DNA of 64,000 nt, taken from positions 1 to 64,000 of the forward strand of contig JAJEKB010000791.1 in NCBI GenBank assembly GCA_022393335.1. The letters run 5' to 3'. Positions 39,309-51,729 of the stretch are shown piece after piece. Position 1 is the stretch's first letter, and each line of letters opens with the position of its first letter. The translations under genes and the position numbers were made by a program. The notes beneath the pieces are model-generated. The model made no database searches and was not told the DNA's origin. It saw only the letters and a program-made list of their open reading frames with translations. Origin of the DNA: Macrotrachela quadricornifera. Taxonomy: Eukaryota; Rotifera; Eurotatoria; Philodinida; Philodinidae.

Positions 39309-42300
39309 TTAAACATTATATATTAATAATTTATTTTTTTCTTCAAATGATTTTGTTATTTTTCTCATTGGCCAATTAACTCCATCACAAAATGGTCTAT
39401 GAGTTGATGGAATAAAATTTTTATAAAAAATTTCATACCATTTATTTAAACCTAAAAACATTTTCCAATTTAATATAAAACCTAAATCATATGGATTAAT
39501 AAATTTTTCATTTAATTCTTTTAAACGTTTTCTTTCACTTGAATTTGTATGAAATTCAATTGTTGTTTCAGCATTTGATATTAACCAAAAATGCCATAAT
39601 GTAAAACCAAATAAAACTATACATGCTGTTAATGCAACAATAAATAAAAATAAAAATGTATAATATAATGATGGATTAGTTACACTAGGTAATACATCAA
39701 TATCATTTAAATGTTGACCAAATAATAAATCAAAATAAGTCAAAGCTTTTCGACCAAATAAATAATGTTGAAATTCATTAAAACCTAATGTTGATGCATA
39801 AAATGAACCAATTGTTAAAAAAAAACAAAATTGAAAAAAATAACGATGATTTAAATGTCCAACACAATTATTTATCCATGGACAATGATGATCTTGATTT
39901 AATATACATCGTGCACATATTGAACAATGATGAGCACGTGATGGTTTTGGAAATATACATTTTCGACAAATATTTGGACATACTACTTTAGAATTAATTA
40001 TTGAATTCGAAGAATTAAGAGGTGTTTTTGATGATAATTCAGTATAATTGGAATCTAAGAAAAATATATATTTATTATAAATAATTGAATAAAATATAAT
40101 GTTTTACTATTGATTTAAAATGATTCGTTTTATTCATTTATTAATGGTTTCTGATTTTATCAAGAAAAAAAAAACATCTTTTTGAAGTAGGATATCCTTA
40201 GGAAAATCTTAACAATAGAAAATAAATATTTTAAATTATTAAACAGCTTTATTTGATTCTTTATTATAAATTTAAAAAATCAAACTATTTTATTTTATAG
40301 ATTAGTTTTTACAAGATATTGTTCAATATTTACTGGAAATAGAATAATATAGATAATATCATAATTTGTATCAATTTTCTCATCTGTTTTTACATACAGT
40401 TTCATCAATTATGATATTTTCTCCTAATTGGAAGATAAAAAAATATCTATAATATGAAAATATGTCAAAATAGATGTAGTATAATGAATACATTAGAAAA
40501 TATTGATCATGAATGATGATAAGTTTTCTATAATTATTACACAATCTAGTAAATATGGAATAATATTTAAGAGAAGGTATGATAGATCATTATCGACGTT
40601 ATTTTTTTTATATTTTTATTAACCCATACGAAACATCATGTTATAAAAATTCTAAATTTAAAATATTAGATTTTGCTGATGTACGTGTGAAAAATATTGA
40701 AGACCACAATCCTGCATTTTTTTGTGGTAAACCTTACAAATGCAAAAAACAATTTTTTTTTCACGTTTTAATATTATTTAAAATTTTTCTCAGTTTGTGC
40801 CCACTGTCTAAAGTTGAAAATAGAGACCTGCATCTGACTCCGAACTCCGACTCCGGTGGAGTCGGAGTCGGAGTTGGAGTCAATGAAAATATATAGCGGC
40901 TCCGAAAAATTTTTTTATCCATCTTTCTCATAATTATACCGTCAAATAAACGAAAACTGTTAAGTCAATAGCCAAATAACAGGAAATAGGAAAAAACAAA
41001 AGAAAACATCTGCACAAAATTAACGTCCACAGTTTATATGCCTGAATGATATCAAACCAAATTTGATTTTTGCTAGTACACTGTTATAGTGTGATTCATT
41101 TATGTATTTTTCTTTTTTTTTCTTCTTGTTTATTATATCGTACAGATGAGAACGACGAAATATGTAAGTGTAGATTCTCTGCTTTTTCACTGTATTTTCT
41201 TCATCTTCAGGTATTTCCCAAAGGTTCTCTTCTCTTCATATAGTTCAGATATCTTTCCCTCTTGTTATTTTTTTCCAAGTGTTCTTTGATTTTTTTCAAG
41301 GTTTGTTTATCTAGATATAGTTTCTATTTGGAAAATAAAATAGGCATTGTTTATTGAGCAATTAGATCAATCTCCCGTTAACATACACTAATGTTAAATT
41401 ACATAATATCTCCGTACATGAAAGCTCTCGCTTATTTACGACAAAAAAATTTTCGAAGTTTTTCGGAGTTGAGATTGGAGTCATTAAAAATGTTCGGAGT
41501 CAGAGTCGGAGTCAAAAAAGTGTGACTCTGCAAGTCTCTAGTTGAACGACATCTTATAAGATGTAGAAAAGAATTCTCTATGAAATGGCTTATGTCAACT
41601 GTTATACAAATTTCTTTTAATATATGGTTGTTTCTCCAACACAAAGGAGAGATCTATGGCTTATGATTGGTATCAAGCCAATTTTGTGCCTCTAGCCTTG
41701 CTGAGTTCTGACGTTTCAAAAAAAAATGAATCCGTATTTTGAAAGTTGTTGAAATTCTTCATCTTTTGGTATATTATCTAAAGCACAAAGAGACATATAA
41801 GACTTTTCAGTAAAGATCACAAATAATGTATCATGCTGGTTCTCAGTATTCATTCTGATTACCAACTGGGTACTATGCGGTCTCAGTCAATCCTAAACCT
41901 AAGTATGACTTCAGATTCTTGCTCAACATAAAAAAATTGAATATAAAAATAATACTGAATCAAATATAAAGTTAATCATATTGAAAAAAACCCATCAATC
42001 CAAAATAACGTAAAAATGCCTTAAAGTATATACTTATGAGTATCTTTATAAATAAATTTAATTTTACGTGACGAGAGATGGAGTTATATATTTTGTCGTA
42101 TTTTATGGCAATGAATCCTAGTCTTCATAAGTACACATTTATTTTTTGATATATTTTGTTTTATTAATGAGAAAACTCGATTATTTTTCCTTAAAAAAAC
42201 TTCGCTCTGGCTACTCCTATATAAAACTGATTAGTCTTCTGGTAGATCGTCACTTAAGAATTGCCTTTTAGATTTGAAATAAAAAAATAAGAATGAAACT

Positions 42301-43372
42301 CAATTATGGATTGATATGCATATATTGTATAATATTTGAGTTATCATGCGTGAAGATTTGATGATAAAAAATATCGAGCACATTATCAGACAGAAGTCAT
42401 AAATGTCAAGACCAAGCAGAAATGTCAATTGACGTAGATGAATGTATGTATTAAAAGAAGTTCTACAGTATCAGTTTTCTTATTATATAGAAAGAAAATG
42501 AAGTCTATTAAAATCTTCTTTGTATATATATATATCGTTTATTCAAACATTCATTGGTTTTCAAAATATTATCATCAATTAATCAATGTACTTTATTGAA
42601 TCAGAATATTTTTTATTTTATATTAATAAATTTTTCTTTAATTAGACAAAAAAATATTTACAATCAAAATATATGTATTCATCTGTATTATTTCCTGTCA
42701 TATATGAATGAATATATTTTTTCTAATAATTTTAATTATATTTATTTATTTTCTTATTTGAAATTTATGCTATTTAGTCATTACTTTTCATAACAAATCT
42801 ATAAAAAAATAATTTTTATTAAAAGTCACTTACCATCATTTGTTAAATCAAGTATTATTACATCATTAGATTTTTTATTATTATTATTATTCTTATCAAT
42901 ATTTGCTTGACATATTTTCATTAAATCTCTATTTGTTTTATCAAAATCATATGGCTTTCTATATCCAAAATTTGGTGATGAACCTGGATCAACTCTTGTA
43001 CATTGTATATAATTAAACATAATATTAATTAAAAGCCAATGTGAAACAATAATATGACTAATAAATGTAAAATAACTATGTTGTATTCCAATATCATTGA
43101 ATAAATGAACAAATATCGATGTATAAAATATATAAATAACAACTGAAATAATAATAAAAAAAAAAACATATAAATAATTTTCCTAAATATTTTGCTAAAC
43201 GATCTGTTAAATAGAATATTGGTTGTAATAATGTATCAATACGGAGATCAACTGAATCATCATTATTGTAATAAAATATTTGATAAATTAAATATAATCG
43301 TTGACAAATTTGTATATTGTGAAGTTTTAAACATGAAAATATTGTTCGAAATGAACAACGGCACACACGCAT
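39309..43372 (-). CDS. ZDHHC16: DHHC palmitoyltransferase, ZDHHC16-like (frame break at a T run)
   Basis: Two main exons, 42834-43372 and 39309-40054, flank a 2.8-kb intron. The product is about 427 residues. Landmarks are N-terminal LLQPIFYLTDRLAKYLG, two hydrophobic segments, then the DHHC cysteine-rich domain in the second exon (CRKCIFPKPSRAHHCSIC, CILNQDHHCPWINNCVGH, NHRYFF), further membrane segments and the downstream NPYDLGFILNWKMFLG region. These match ZDHHC16 better than other ZDHHCs. The enzyme S-acylates substrate cysteines at ER/Golgi membranes; the DHHC Cys is present. The first exon needs one base fewer in a run of 11 T (minus strand; plus 43156-43166) to stay in frame, or a 25-nt intron there. 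An AG at 43387-43388 leaves a 14-nt leader before ATG. Confidence 0.85.
40821..41540. mobile_element. hAT-like non-autonomous element (MITE) in the ZDHHC16 intron
   Basis: The element has terminal inverted repeats: the left end reads TAGAGACCTGCA (40821-40832) and the right end, on the complement, TAGAGACTTGCA (41540-41529), 11 of 12 matching. Flanks are gttgaaaa (40813-40820) and gttgaacg (41541-41548), an imperfect 8-bp target-site duplication. Both ends carry subterminal GAGTCGGAGTC-type repeats in opposite orientation, and the left end also folds into a palindrome at 40836-40881. The 8-bp duplication and TAGAG start are typical of hAT elements. No transposase frame is visible, so it would be non-autonomous. 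Confidence 0.7.
40836..40881. repeat. GACTCCGA/TCGGAGTC palindrome
   Basis: Two arms built from repeats of gactccg and cggagtc face each other around a few central bases and could form a hairpin. It is the subterminal repeat cluster of the MITE left end. Confidence 0.7.
43156..43166 (-). other. Frame-breaking T11 homopolymer in ZDHHC16
   Basis: Read on the minus strand, the frame upstream (FYLTDRLAKYLGKLFI) and downstream (IIISVVIYIFYTSIFV) of this run differ by one base. With ten T the protein would read through. Removing the 25 nt 43143-43167, which begin GTTT and end TTTCAG, also restores frame. Confidence 0.6.
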
Positions 43373-43386
43373 CTCATAAATATAAC

Positions 43387-43409
43387 CTAAAATAGTAAAA
43401 AAAAAAAGA

Positions 43410-43440
<31 letters not shown>

Positions 43441-43615
43441 ATCTAGATTTTATTTTTATTTTTTTGGTTTATTGGTATCCAAAAAAGATCCTGAGCACAT
43501 CAGTCTTAAAAAACTTGATGGAACAATGACAAAAAAATATAAATAACCAATACATCAATTGAATAAAAGACTGAAGGCAAAAAAAAGATAAGAGCAATAA
43601 CATCTATACAAATTG
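43387..43615 (-). promoter_or_regulatory. ZC3H15-ZDHHC16 intercistronic region with poly(A) signal and acceptor
   Basis: Only 243 bp lie between the ZC3H15 stop and the ZDHHC16 ATG on the same strand. On the minus strand an AATAAA occurs at 43473-43468, followed by a (TA)n tract, a T-rich run and an AG at 43388-43387. That order (poly(A) signal, pyrimidine tract, AG, short leader, ATG) is the layout of a trans-spliced operon junction. Confidence 0.45.
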
Positions 43616-45923
43616 TTAAGATGTCAAATTTGTTTCACGTAATTGCTCTTCAACATCATCAAGATCATCTGCAAATAAATCTTCATCAATTTGTACTTCT
43701 TCATCATCTTCATCTTCATCCTCATCCTCATCATTATTTACTGTTGATGTTTTATCATCATAATTTGATGTAGTTGCTGATGCACATGCACTAGCAACAC
43801 CACCACTTGCTTGATCGAGTTTATTGGCTTCTTCATCAAGAGCAGCTTTAAAAACAGAATAAAAATTTTAAATTTAAAAAAAAAAAATTAGTTTTTTCTT
43901 TTCAAACCTTGAGCAGCTGCTGCTTGTCGTCTTTCTTGTTTTTCTCGTTCTATTTTTCGATAATTTTCAAATCGATCTTCAGTTGCAATTGTACCCGTAT
44001 TATCAACTTCACGTGCTTCTCTTGCTAATAATTCAATATCATCTATATCACGAATAGCTGCTTTTCGAATTGCCGATGCCTAAATGAACAAATAAATAAA
44101 AACAAAATAATTCAAATAAGAAATTTTTCTTTTACATTTTCTCCTTGAATCATTTCATTATTATTCTCTTCTTCTTCTTGTTCTTCTTCATCATCAGAAC
44201 GATGTCGATAATCAATATCATTATCAGCATCTTCATCATCATTAGCTATTAAATCAGGATTAAATGTAAACATTTCTCGACCAGATAAACCAAGTAAACG
44301 ACCATGTTTAACAAATTCATTTCGTTTTTTTTCTTCTTCTTTAACTAATTGTTGTTTTTTTTCTTCTAGTTTTCGTTTTTTCCATGCAAGAAATGTTTCA
44401 AGAGTAACTTTTGTTACATTAGAACCTAATCCAGCCCGTTCACTTTCAATTAATTCTTCAAGTGATATAGTATCTTTTTGGTCTTCAAGTAATTTTCGAT
44501 CACGTTTTAACATAAAACCTATTCATACGAATTATATATATATATATATGTATATATATACAATCGTAGAAGTAATTATCTATTATGTAATACTTACCAG
44601 GTGGTAAAGCATGTCGATATTGACAAATCGGACCGTTTTCTAGAGACAAAATAAAACAAAAAAATGTTTTATAATAATAAATTATAAATTAGATGAAGAA
44701 GAATAACTTACGACAAGACCAAAACCATCCGTATGTATTGTTTTCAACTGCTTCAAGAAAATATTTGCATACCTACAATATGTTTTAATTAATTTTTCTA
44801 AATCGAAATATATATCAATAATTTTCTATTTTCTTCTAAATCTATTTATTTAAAACGGACTACAATATTATCTTTTTGAAATGTTTAGAATTGTTGGTCT
44901 ATAGTGAATGATCAAATTTTGTATTGGTTCTCGTTAATTTTTTAAAACAAGTATTATTCAAAATTAAATGTATTATAGAACAGATAAAGTCACTACCATT
45001 TCAATTACTACTCAGTAAACTAATAATGATGTACACGTTAAAAAAAAAATTATAATCAAGGGAGAAAAAACAGTTCCTAATAGATTCATCAGAAACCACA
45101 GAATTCGCTTTTTTCTATTTAATTGTAACTTATCTATAAAATACATACGATTTGTGTTGCATTCTTCTTTCGATTATCTTCACCATGTCTTCGTTCAACA
45201 ACCTCAGCTAATTGTGCGTCATCCCAATTAGCCATTGTTTCTAAATATAAATAAAATTAAAATAATAAAATATTTTTTTTTTATTTTACAGACCATTTTC
45301 TTTATTTCCATTAGCACGTATATCGTCATATAAACTACGTTTTTCTGCTTTACGTTCAATAGCAAGATCATGTGAAAATTTACATTTGGCGCCTTTTGTA
45401 CATGAACCTTGTTTAAAATACATACATAAAACTGATTTTGGATCAGTTCCTAGAAAAAAAAGTTCAGATAAATACACATATATATATATATATATATATA
45501 TATGTGTTTAATAAAAGAAAATTTATTTTACCAGCAGCTAAGGCTTGTTGAACGATAACAGGTTTAAAAAGAGTTTGTAATTCTGCTTCAGCTTTTTTCT
45601 TGTCTTCTTTTCGTTTTTCTTTTTCTTCTTGCATTTTAGCAATCTATATAATAGAATTAATTTTTTCAATAAAAATATTGTGTTTTAATAAGATAACAAA
45701 CTTCTCGAGCTGATTTGCCAGCATTTTGTACTTGATTTTGTACTTGTGCAATAAATTTTTGATTTTTTGCACCTTTTTTATTTTTTAAACCAAATGTTTT
45801 ATCCTAAAATTCATAGAAAAAAATTTTTTTATTTAAATATTATATTCTATATATTACTTCAACTATTTTTGCTTTTGCTTTGTCAACTGTTTTTTTACTT
45901 GCTTGTTGTGGTTTAGGAGGCAT
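43616..45923 (-). CDS. ZC3H15: ZC3H15 / DFRP1 CCCH zinc-finger protein
   Basis: Ten exons on the minus strand (45858-45923, 45702-45803, 45532-45643, 45294-45449, 45149-45240, 44712-44772, 44598-44639, 44136-44518, 43908-44079, 43616-43845) give 471 residues (human 426). It starts [19 protein letters not shown] with a basic coiled region. Two CCCH fingers follow: the first in [20 protein letters not shown], the second spanning [11 protein letters not shown] to the CQYRH segment. Then comes the DFRP core ([44 protein letters not shown]) and a very acidic C-terminus. DFRP1 binds and stabilises the translation-linked GTPase DRG1 and associates with ribosomes. An AG at 45946-45947 leaves a 22-nt leader. 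ZDHHC16 follows closely on the same strand. Confidence 0.94.
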
Positions 45924-45945
45924 TGTTTATTTTAAATAATAAAAT

Positions 45946-46816
45946 CTAATAATAAATGATAAATATGTATGAAAAACAACTACGGATTCGTATTGAAACA
46001 AAATAATTAATGATCATTCATCTTACGAAATAGATGATATTTTCTTATTGGTTAATTTTTTTAACCAATCATTTTTAATAAACAGAACTCCAGTTTTTAT
46101 GGTATACGTAACTTATATCATACTAAATAAAAAAGTAAACAATGTATTATTGTAGGCGTAGTTGTACTGTTGAACAGGTCATGCTAGTATTTTTGTTGAT
46201 TTTAGAGTTAACCAAATCAAATGTTTTATTTTATTGAACTATATCTTATTCATTTATTGATAAAATGAAAACATATTAAATCGTTTCCAAAATTGAGAAA
46301 AACTATTCAAGGTTTTATATAATCCTTGAGCATATAAAAATGCCCGAAATTTTTTTTCAAAAGTATTAATTTCAAACAATTTCAGTATTTAAATAGGTAT
46401 TTCTTCAGAATACACACACTGCTTTACTCTCACTCGTTGTTGTGTTAGCGAATGCATATATAGGGCATGCGTGTTCTGAAAAAATATCGATTTAAAAATG
46501 CTTTTTTTTTCTCTTTCGTATAAATGATCATATATCCCATATTTCCATAAAAAGTCAATCATCAATTGATTGATGTTTCAAATATATATATAAGAGATAA
46601 TTTATTCAATCTACAGAATTTCTTCTATTGGTAATATAAACATAGCTACTATTTTTGCTTTTATCATTTTAAGGAAAGACAAAAAAAGGTACTCTAAAAC
46701 GGCCTGTAGTAATTTATATATAGAATAAAAAACAAGCTATACCTTGCTTGTTATGATTATATTTTTATTACTCTTTGATAGAGAAATGAATTATTTATAT
46801 TTTGTGTTTTTTATAG
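45946..46816. promoter_or_regulatory. Divergent region between ZC3H15 and cytochrome b561 genes
   Basis: About 870 bp hold the upstream regions of two divergent genes. AT-rich, no coding signal, no recognisable promoter element. Confidence 0.35.
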
Positions 46817-46845
46817 ATCTGTTTTTATTTTATACATTGATAACA

Positions 46846-47833
46846 ATGGGTAAAGGAAGTTTTAATGAAATTGGTTCATCACATACAACATTAAAATGGT
46901 TTTCTCTTATGGTATTTGGTTCACAAGTAGCTGGTATTATTGCTATTATTCTTTTGGCAGTATTTTTTGGTCAATATCGTGGTGGTTTTGCATGGACAGT
47001 TAGTTGTTTTTTTTTATTTATTTATTTGCTTTTAATATAATTTTTTTTTTGTAGTCGAATATTGAAAAAGAATTTAATTACCATCCATTATTTATGACAT
47101 TAGGAATGGTTTTTTTCTATGGCGATGGTAAGTTATTTATTGAAATAAACAAGAAAAAAAAAAGAAAACAATAACTTTTGTTGTTTTTTTCTATAGCAAT
47201 TTTATCGTATCGAGTATTTCGTGATGTAAAAAAAATTCGTGTTAAAATTTTACATGGATCTTTATTAGCACTTTCACTTATATTTGCATCAATTGGTCTT
47301 AAAGCTGTTTTTGATAATCATAATTTATCTAAACCACCAAAGGCTAATCTTTATTCATTACATTCATGGATTGGTCTTATAGCTGTAGTTTTATTTGGTT
47401 TACAATGGGTATGTGGTTTTGTTAGCTTTTTATTCCCAAAATTAAGTGAAGATATTCGTAAAGCTTATATGCCAAGGTAATAAGAAAAAATAAATCATTT
47501 ATATTTTTTGTTTAAGAAATATGTTTTTTTATTTTAGTCATAAATTTTGGGGTAAAGTTATTTTTACTCTTGCAGTTGGAGCTGTTTTAATGGGTATTAC
47601 GGAATATTGTATTTTGTAAGTTATTTAAATAAATTAAAATTAATCTATTATTATTTTTTTTTTTTAGCTACAAAATTTACGGCGATGATAAAATAAAATA
47701 TCAACGAAATATAATAAATTTCTTTGGATTATTCGTAGTTATTTTTGCTATTATCGTACTTTATCTTGTTAATCATCCTGGTTATCAACGACCACCGGAT
47801 AATGAAATTGAACATGTACCTTTGGCAGATTAA
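46846..47833 (+). CDS. Cytochrome b561 (ascorbate-dependent transmembrane ferrireductase type)
   Basis: Five exons (46846-46998, 47055-47127, 47197-47476, 47538-47615, 47668-47833) give 249 residues, the usual length for animal cyt b561/CYBRD1 proteins. Six hydrophobic segments are visible. The four haem-ligand histidines are in place: H61 (NYHPLFMTLGM), H95 (KILHG), H131 (SLHSWIG) and H170 (PSHKFWGK). These proteins carry two b haems and move electrons from ascorbate across endosomal, lysosomal or plasma membranes to ferric iron or monodehydroascorbate. I chose the ATG at 46846 because it follows a strong TTTTTTATAG acceptor-like site (AG at 46815-46816, 29-nt leader), though the frame is open further upstream. 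Which cyt b561 subfamily it belongs to is not decided. Confidence 0.92.
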
Positions 47834-50800
47834 AAAAAGAAATCGAACGCAAATAAGAGAGAGAGAGACGAAAAGACATTTTAAATAAGTATTATAATAT
47901 GACCAAGGAAAAAAGATCTGTTGTCGTAAAACATATATATACGCATTATTAAAATTATTTATTATTGTTGTACCGTAACGTTCTTTCATTTTTGTTTTTT
48001 TTTTTCTTCTTTTCTCGACTCATTTAATTATTGTCTTTTAAAGAATATTGATAGAAGATTATATCGTAAGTTTTTATTCTTCAAGGAAAAAAAGAGATCT
48101 ATAAACTTATTAATAAAGTTCATTTTCGAAAAAAAATCTTTTATTGTTGTCTTGTCATTGAATATTTAATCTCTCATCTTTATTATTATTATTTTTTCTC
48201 TTCATGTTGTCTTTATCTATTTGAAGTATAAGAATAAATCATATTTGGTGTTGTTCGTATTCAATTAAAATTTATTTATTAAGCTATAATATTATTATTT
48301 CAAGGTTATGTTTAATGGATAACTGGAATATTTTTAGGTGAAGTCAAATATTTGTTTTGAGACATTGACGGAAACACAAATAAAAAAAAAGTTTCTTTTC
48401 CGGTATTTCTTATAAAAGTTTTTTCTCTTTTTTTTTGTTTTATCTCCTGCTGATCTCGATTTGCTGTTTCAATAATGATTATCATCATGAATGTATTCAA
48501 TATAACTAATATAAAAGAATAGATAAAGATTATTATCTTAAATATGGAATGTATTTTGTATTTAATAAATAATTTGTCAAGATTTTTCTATAACATATCC
48601 ATATATTTATGATTTTATTATTCATGAAATTTGTTGTTTTATTTACTATAAAATGACAAACTTCGAACATGATTAATATTCCTCATATGTTGTCTTTCTA
48701 TTGTTAAATCAATAGTTAATTATGATTTACTACTGTGAAGTACATTTTTAGTGCAACAAAAAAAGAGTATAATATATTATAGAATTTATTTAATTTAATA
48801 TAATTGAATATGAAAAGAAATATAGATCGAATTTTGTGTAAGAAAATAAAACTATTGTTTCATTTGAGAAAATTTTCATAATAAAAGATAGTCTATATTT
48901 TATTAATTAAAATAATAAACAAAAATTATTTGCATTTGTTAATCTTTAAAATCAGTGAATTGTTCTTATCAATTATAATTTATTTCAAATAATAATGTAT
49001 ATTTATTTAATATAATCGTCTATTTATATGTTAATAAAAAGAAAAAATCTTACAAAGTTAAATACTATTTTGATAGATAATCGATAGAATGTATTTAAAA
49101 AAGTATTTTTTTGTATATTGATAGATAACAATACATAACAGTAATGTTTAAATTCTTAAAAGATTATTTTCGTATTTCATTATGAATAAAAATCTAATCA
49201 CAATGTAACTTTGCACGACAGACAATGATAATTTGATAAAACATTTGTTTACAATATGATAAGTGATTCTATGTGATTAGAAATTAGGAAATAATTGTAG
49301 ATGGTTCATATATTTTTTTGCATCCTCGTTGATAAAGACTTGAAGAGAAGTAAACCTTCGGTTATATATGTAGTTCTTTAATCAATATATTGTCGCAGAA
49401 ATATCTATTAATAATTCTAAAAATCAATTGTACATCATTTAAAATATTTTAATATATAGTTTGTTATTTTTCATTATTTGATCATACATTCTTCTCAAGG
49501 GAAGCATTAAATACCGTTTGAATATCGAAGAAGCATCAACGTGTCGGTGCTCTTCTCTTTCTTTTTTTTTTGCTTTTCTCTACCACGCTGTTCAATTGAT
49601 TAGCGGAACTAATGAGCTTGCTTTTTCTTCTTTGCATTTTTAATTCTCTAACCATCACGAACGGTGTATCAGTTTTTCAAAACTAAAAGAATATGCCGAA
49701 TAGATCAGCGATCGATATATCATTAACATACAGAAAAAAAAACGAAAAGAAAAGAGAAAAATCATCAATCCATGAAAATTATTTTCAAACAATTATTCAT
49801 GCTTTTAATTTAATACAAATCAGTTTATTCGATTTTTTTTCTATTTATATAAGATATGTATTTTGTTACTAGGTTCTAAGTACTAGTAATTCTATATTGG
49901 CAAATATTACTTTTCGTTATCTCATAAATCCCAATTCTCATAGGCGATTTTCTTTTAGCAAGGACATATTTTTACATATATGTTTATTTAACATTTTAGA
50001 CTAAAAAGATTCTCCTCTCTCTCTTCTTCTATGTATGTATATATATATATATATCTACCACCCACAGTTATAGAGACGAAAATCACAGCCTAATTTGCTT
50101 TGTTCTTTACTCATCGGTATCGATCCTATATATGCATATCATTCTCAGTGGAATATAACTCCAACATATCAATTAACGAAGCCTAACATCATCGATATTT
50201 TCCACCGAGGGAGTTGCACCAAACACATATAGAGATAAAAGTAAAAAAAACGAAGAAAAAACAAGAAAGAAAAAAAAAGAAAAGAAGTAATTACCTATTG
50301 TCATTTTCACTATTTCTTTTTCTATTCCATCTGGAAATTTCTTATTCAAAAACTCAAAACAAAACAAATAATAATGAATTAAAATAATAAGATTTTGTTT
50401 TTCTTTCTTTTTTTTTTCAAATGATTGTCGATATTCATTTATTTCTTTTCTTATACATATAGAATATATACATTACTGACATGAATATAATTGATTTTTT
50501 TTCTTTTTGTTGTCTATTATTGGAATGATCATTATTTTGTATTGTAATTTTCTTTTCTCTACTATAGGCTGTGCTATTATCTCTTTTGACAATCGATAAA
50601 TGTCTTTTCTACTATAATCGTTTTTACAGAAAATGATGACTAATAATAATTTCTTCGGCAAACACACACCTGTTTTTATCTTACTCTGACATCATGATTG
50701 ATCAGTTTTCTTTCTTATTTTATTTTGCTCTTATAGATATATGCCAAAAAATACATATCAGTTTGATTTACTAACTTAGTAGATCACATTTTTTAAATAT

Positions 50801-51729
50801 TTTATAAATAATTTGAAATCAATCAATCAACAATTTTTGATTATTTATATGTTTTATTTGATTAAGAGAAAACATATAGAAGAAATATGCTTTCATAAGT
50901 TTCTTAGAAACTATTTCATAATGACGTAAACACACATTTTTTTTTTATTAATAGATATTTTAATTATCAAAAAGAAAACCAATTGAAAATAAATTATATA
51001 TAAAAGAAATATTAGTAATTAATTAATATTGATATAAATCTAAGATTGTTTTAGATCGAATTACAAATCTTATTTTCTTATTATTCAAATAAATTTAATT
51101 GTCTTCCAGGAAAGAATTGGTTTTATAAAACACAGAACAATATCATCCAATTATGCTTACAGAATAATCATTTGATCTTGTACTGAGATACAAAAACTAT
51201 AATCTGTATATTTTTAATTTCATATTTGAAACTCTATACTCGATTTTTCTATCATTGAATGAATCAATTAGAATAGTATTTTTTTTGTTTTAAATTGAAA
51301 AACAATATTGATCACACGATTATCGACTAGTGTTATGCTTGTTTTGACTTGATGATTCGTTCTCGATCTATGTATTATTATTATTACTCGTTTTCTTTGC
51401 CTTCTTCTATTATCAGTTTGCTTGTACATCATCAGCAATACCGAAACGAAGAGAAATAGATAAAGAGAAAGAGAAGAAGAGAAGAAGAAGAGAAACAATT
51501 CTTAATTGCTATTCGATCCTTCCATCAAGCACAATCTTAATCGACCAACCAGAGAAAAGGAAACTATAGAATAAGAAAGAAAATAGAGCGAAAAAGAAAG
51601 AAAAAAAAAAGAAGATGCATCGTTACAAAATCCAGCAAAAGACTTTTTTTTTGTTTTATGTTTGATACATATTATTAGATTGAATATATTCTCATCAACA
51701 ATATTTCAATCTGTTTAAATCGAATCACA
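47834..51729. other. 3.9-kb gene-poor region upstream of the MyoD-family gene
   Basis: No gene that I can support. A minus-strand frame at 50173-50367 has two protein-like ends around a hydrophobic T-rich middle, but no family resemblance. A (TA)n tract lies near 50040-50054. Being directly 5' of a myogenic regulator and free of genes, it is the likely site of its enhancers. Confidence 0.4.

Noticed and set aside
40579..40896. 105-residue frame ending in alternating Gly-Val
   Set aside because: The Gly-Val part is the translated GGAGTC repeat of the MITE end; the rest is intron sequence.
46744..46845. Upstream in-frame extension of cytochrome b561 from 46744
   Set aside because: It encodes only low-complexity hydrophobic sequence and is interrupted by a strong acceptor-like AG at 46815-46816; the ATG at 46846 gives the normal family length.
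50173..50367. Minus-strand frame with a hydrophobic middle and a plausible C-terminal end (FGATPSVENIDDVRLR)
   Set aside because: No family resemblance. The middle is translated T-rich DNA, no acceptor AG fits an exon-intron-exon reading, and the frame is isolated.
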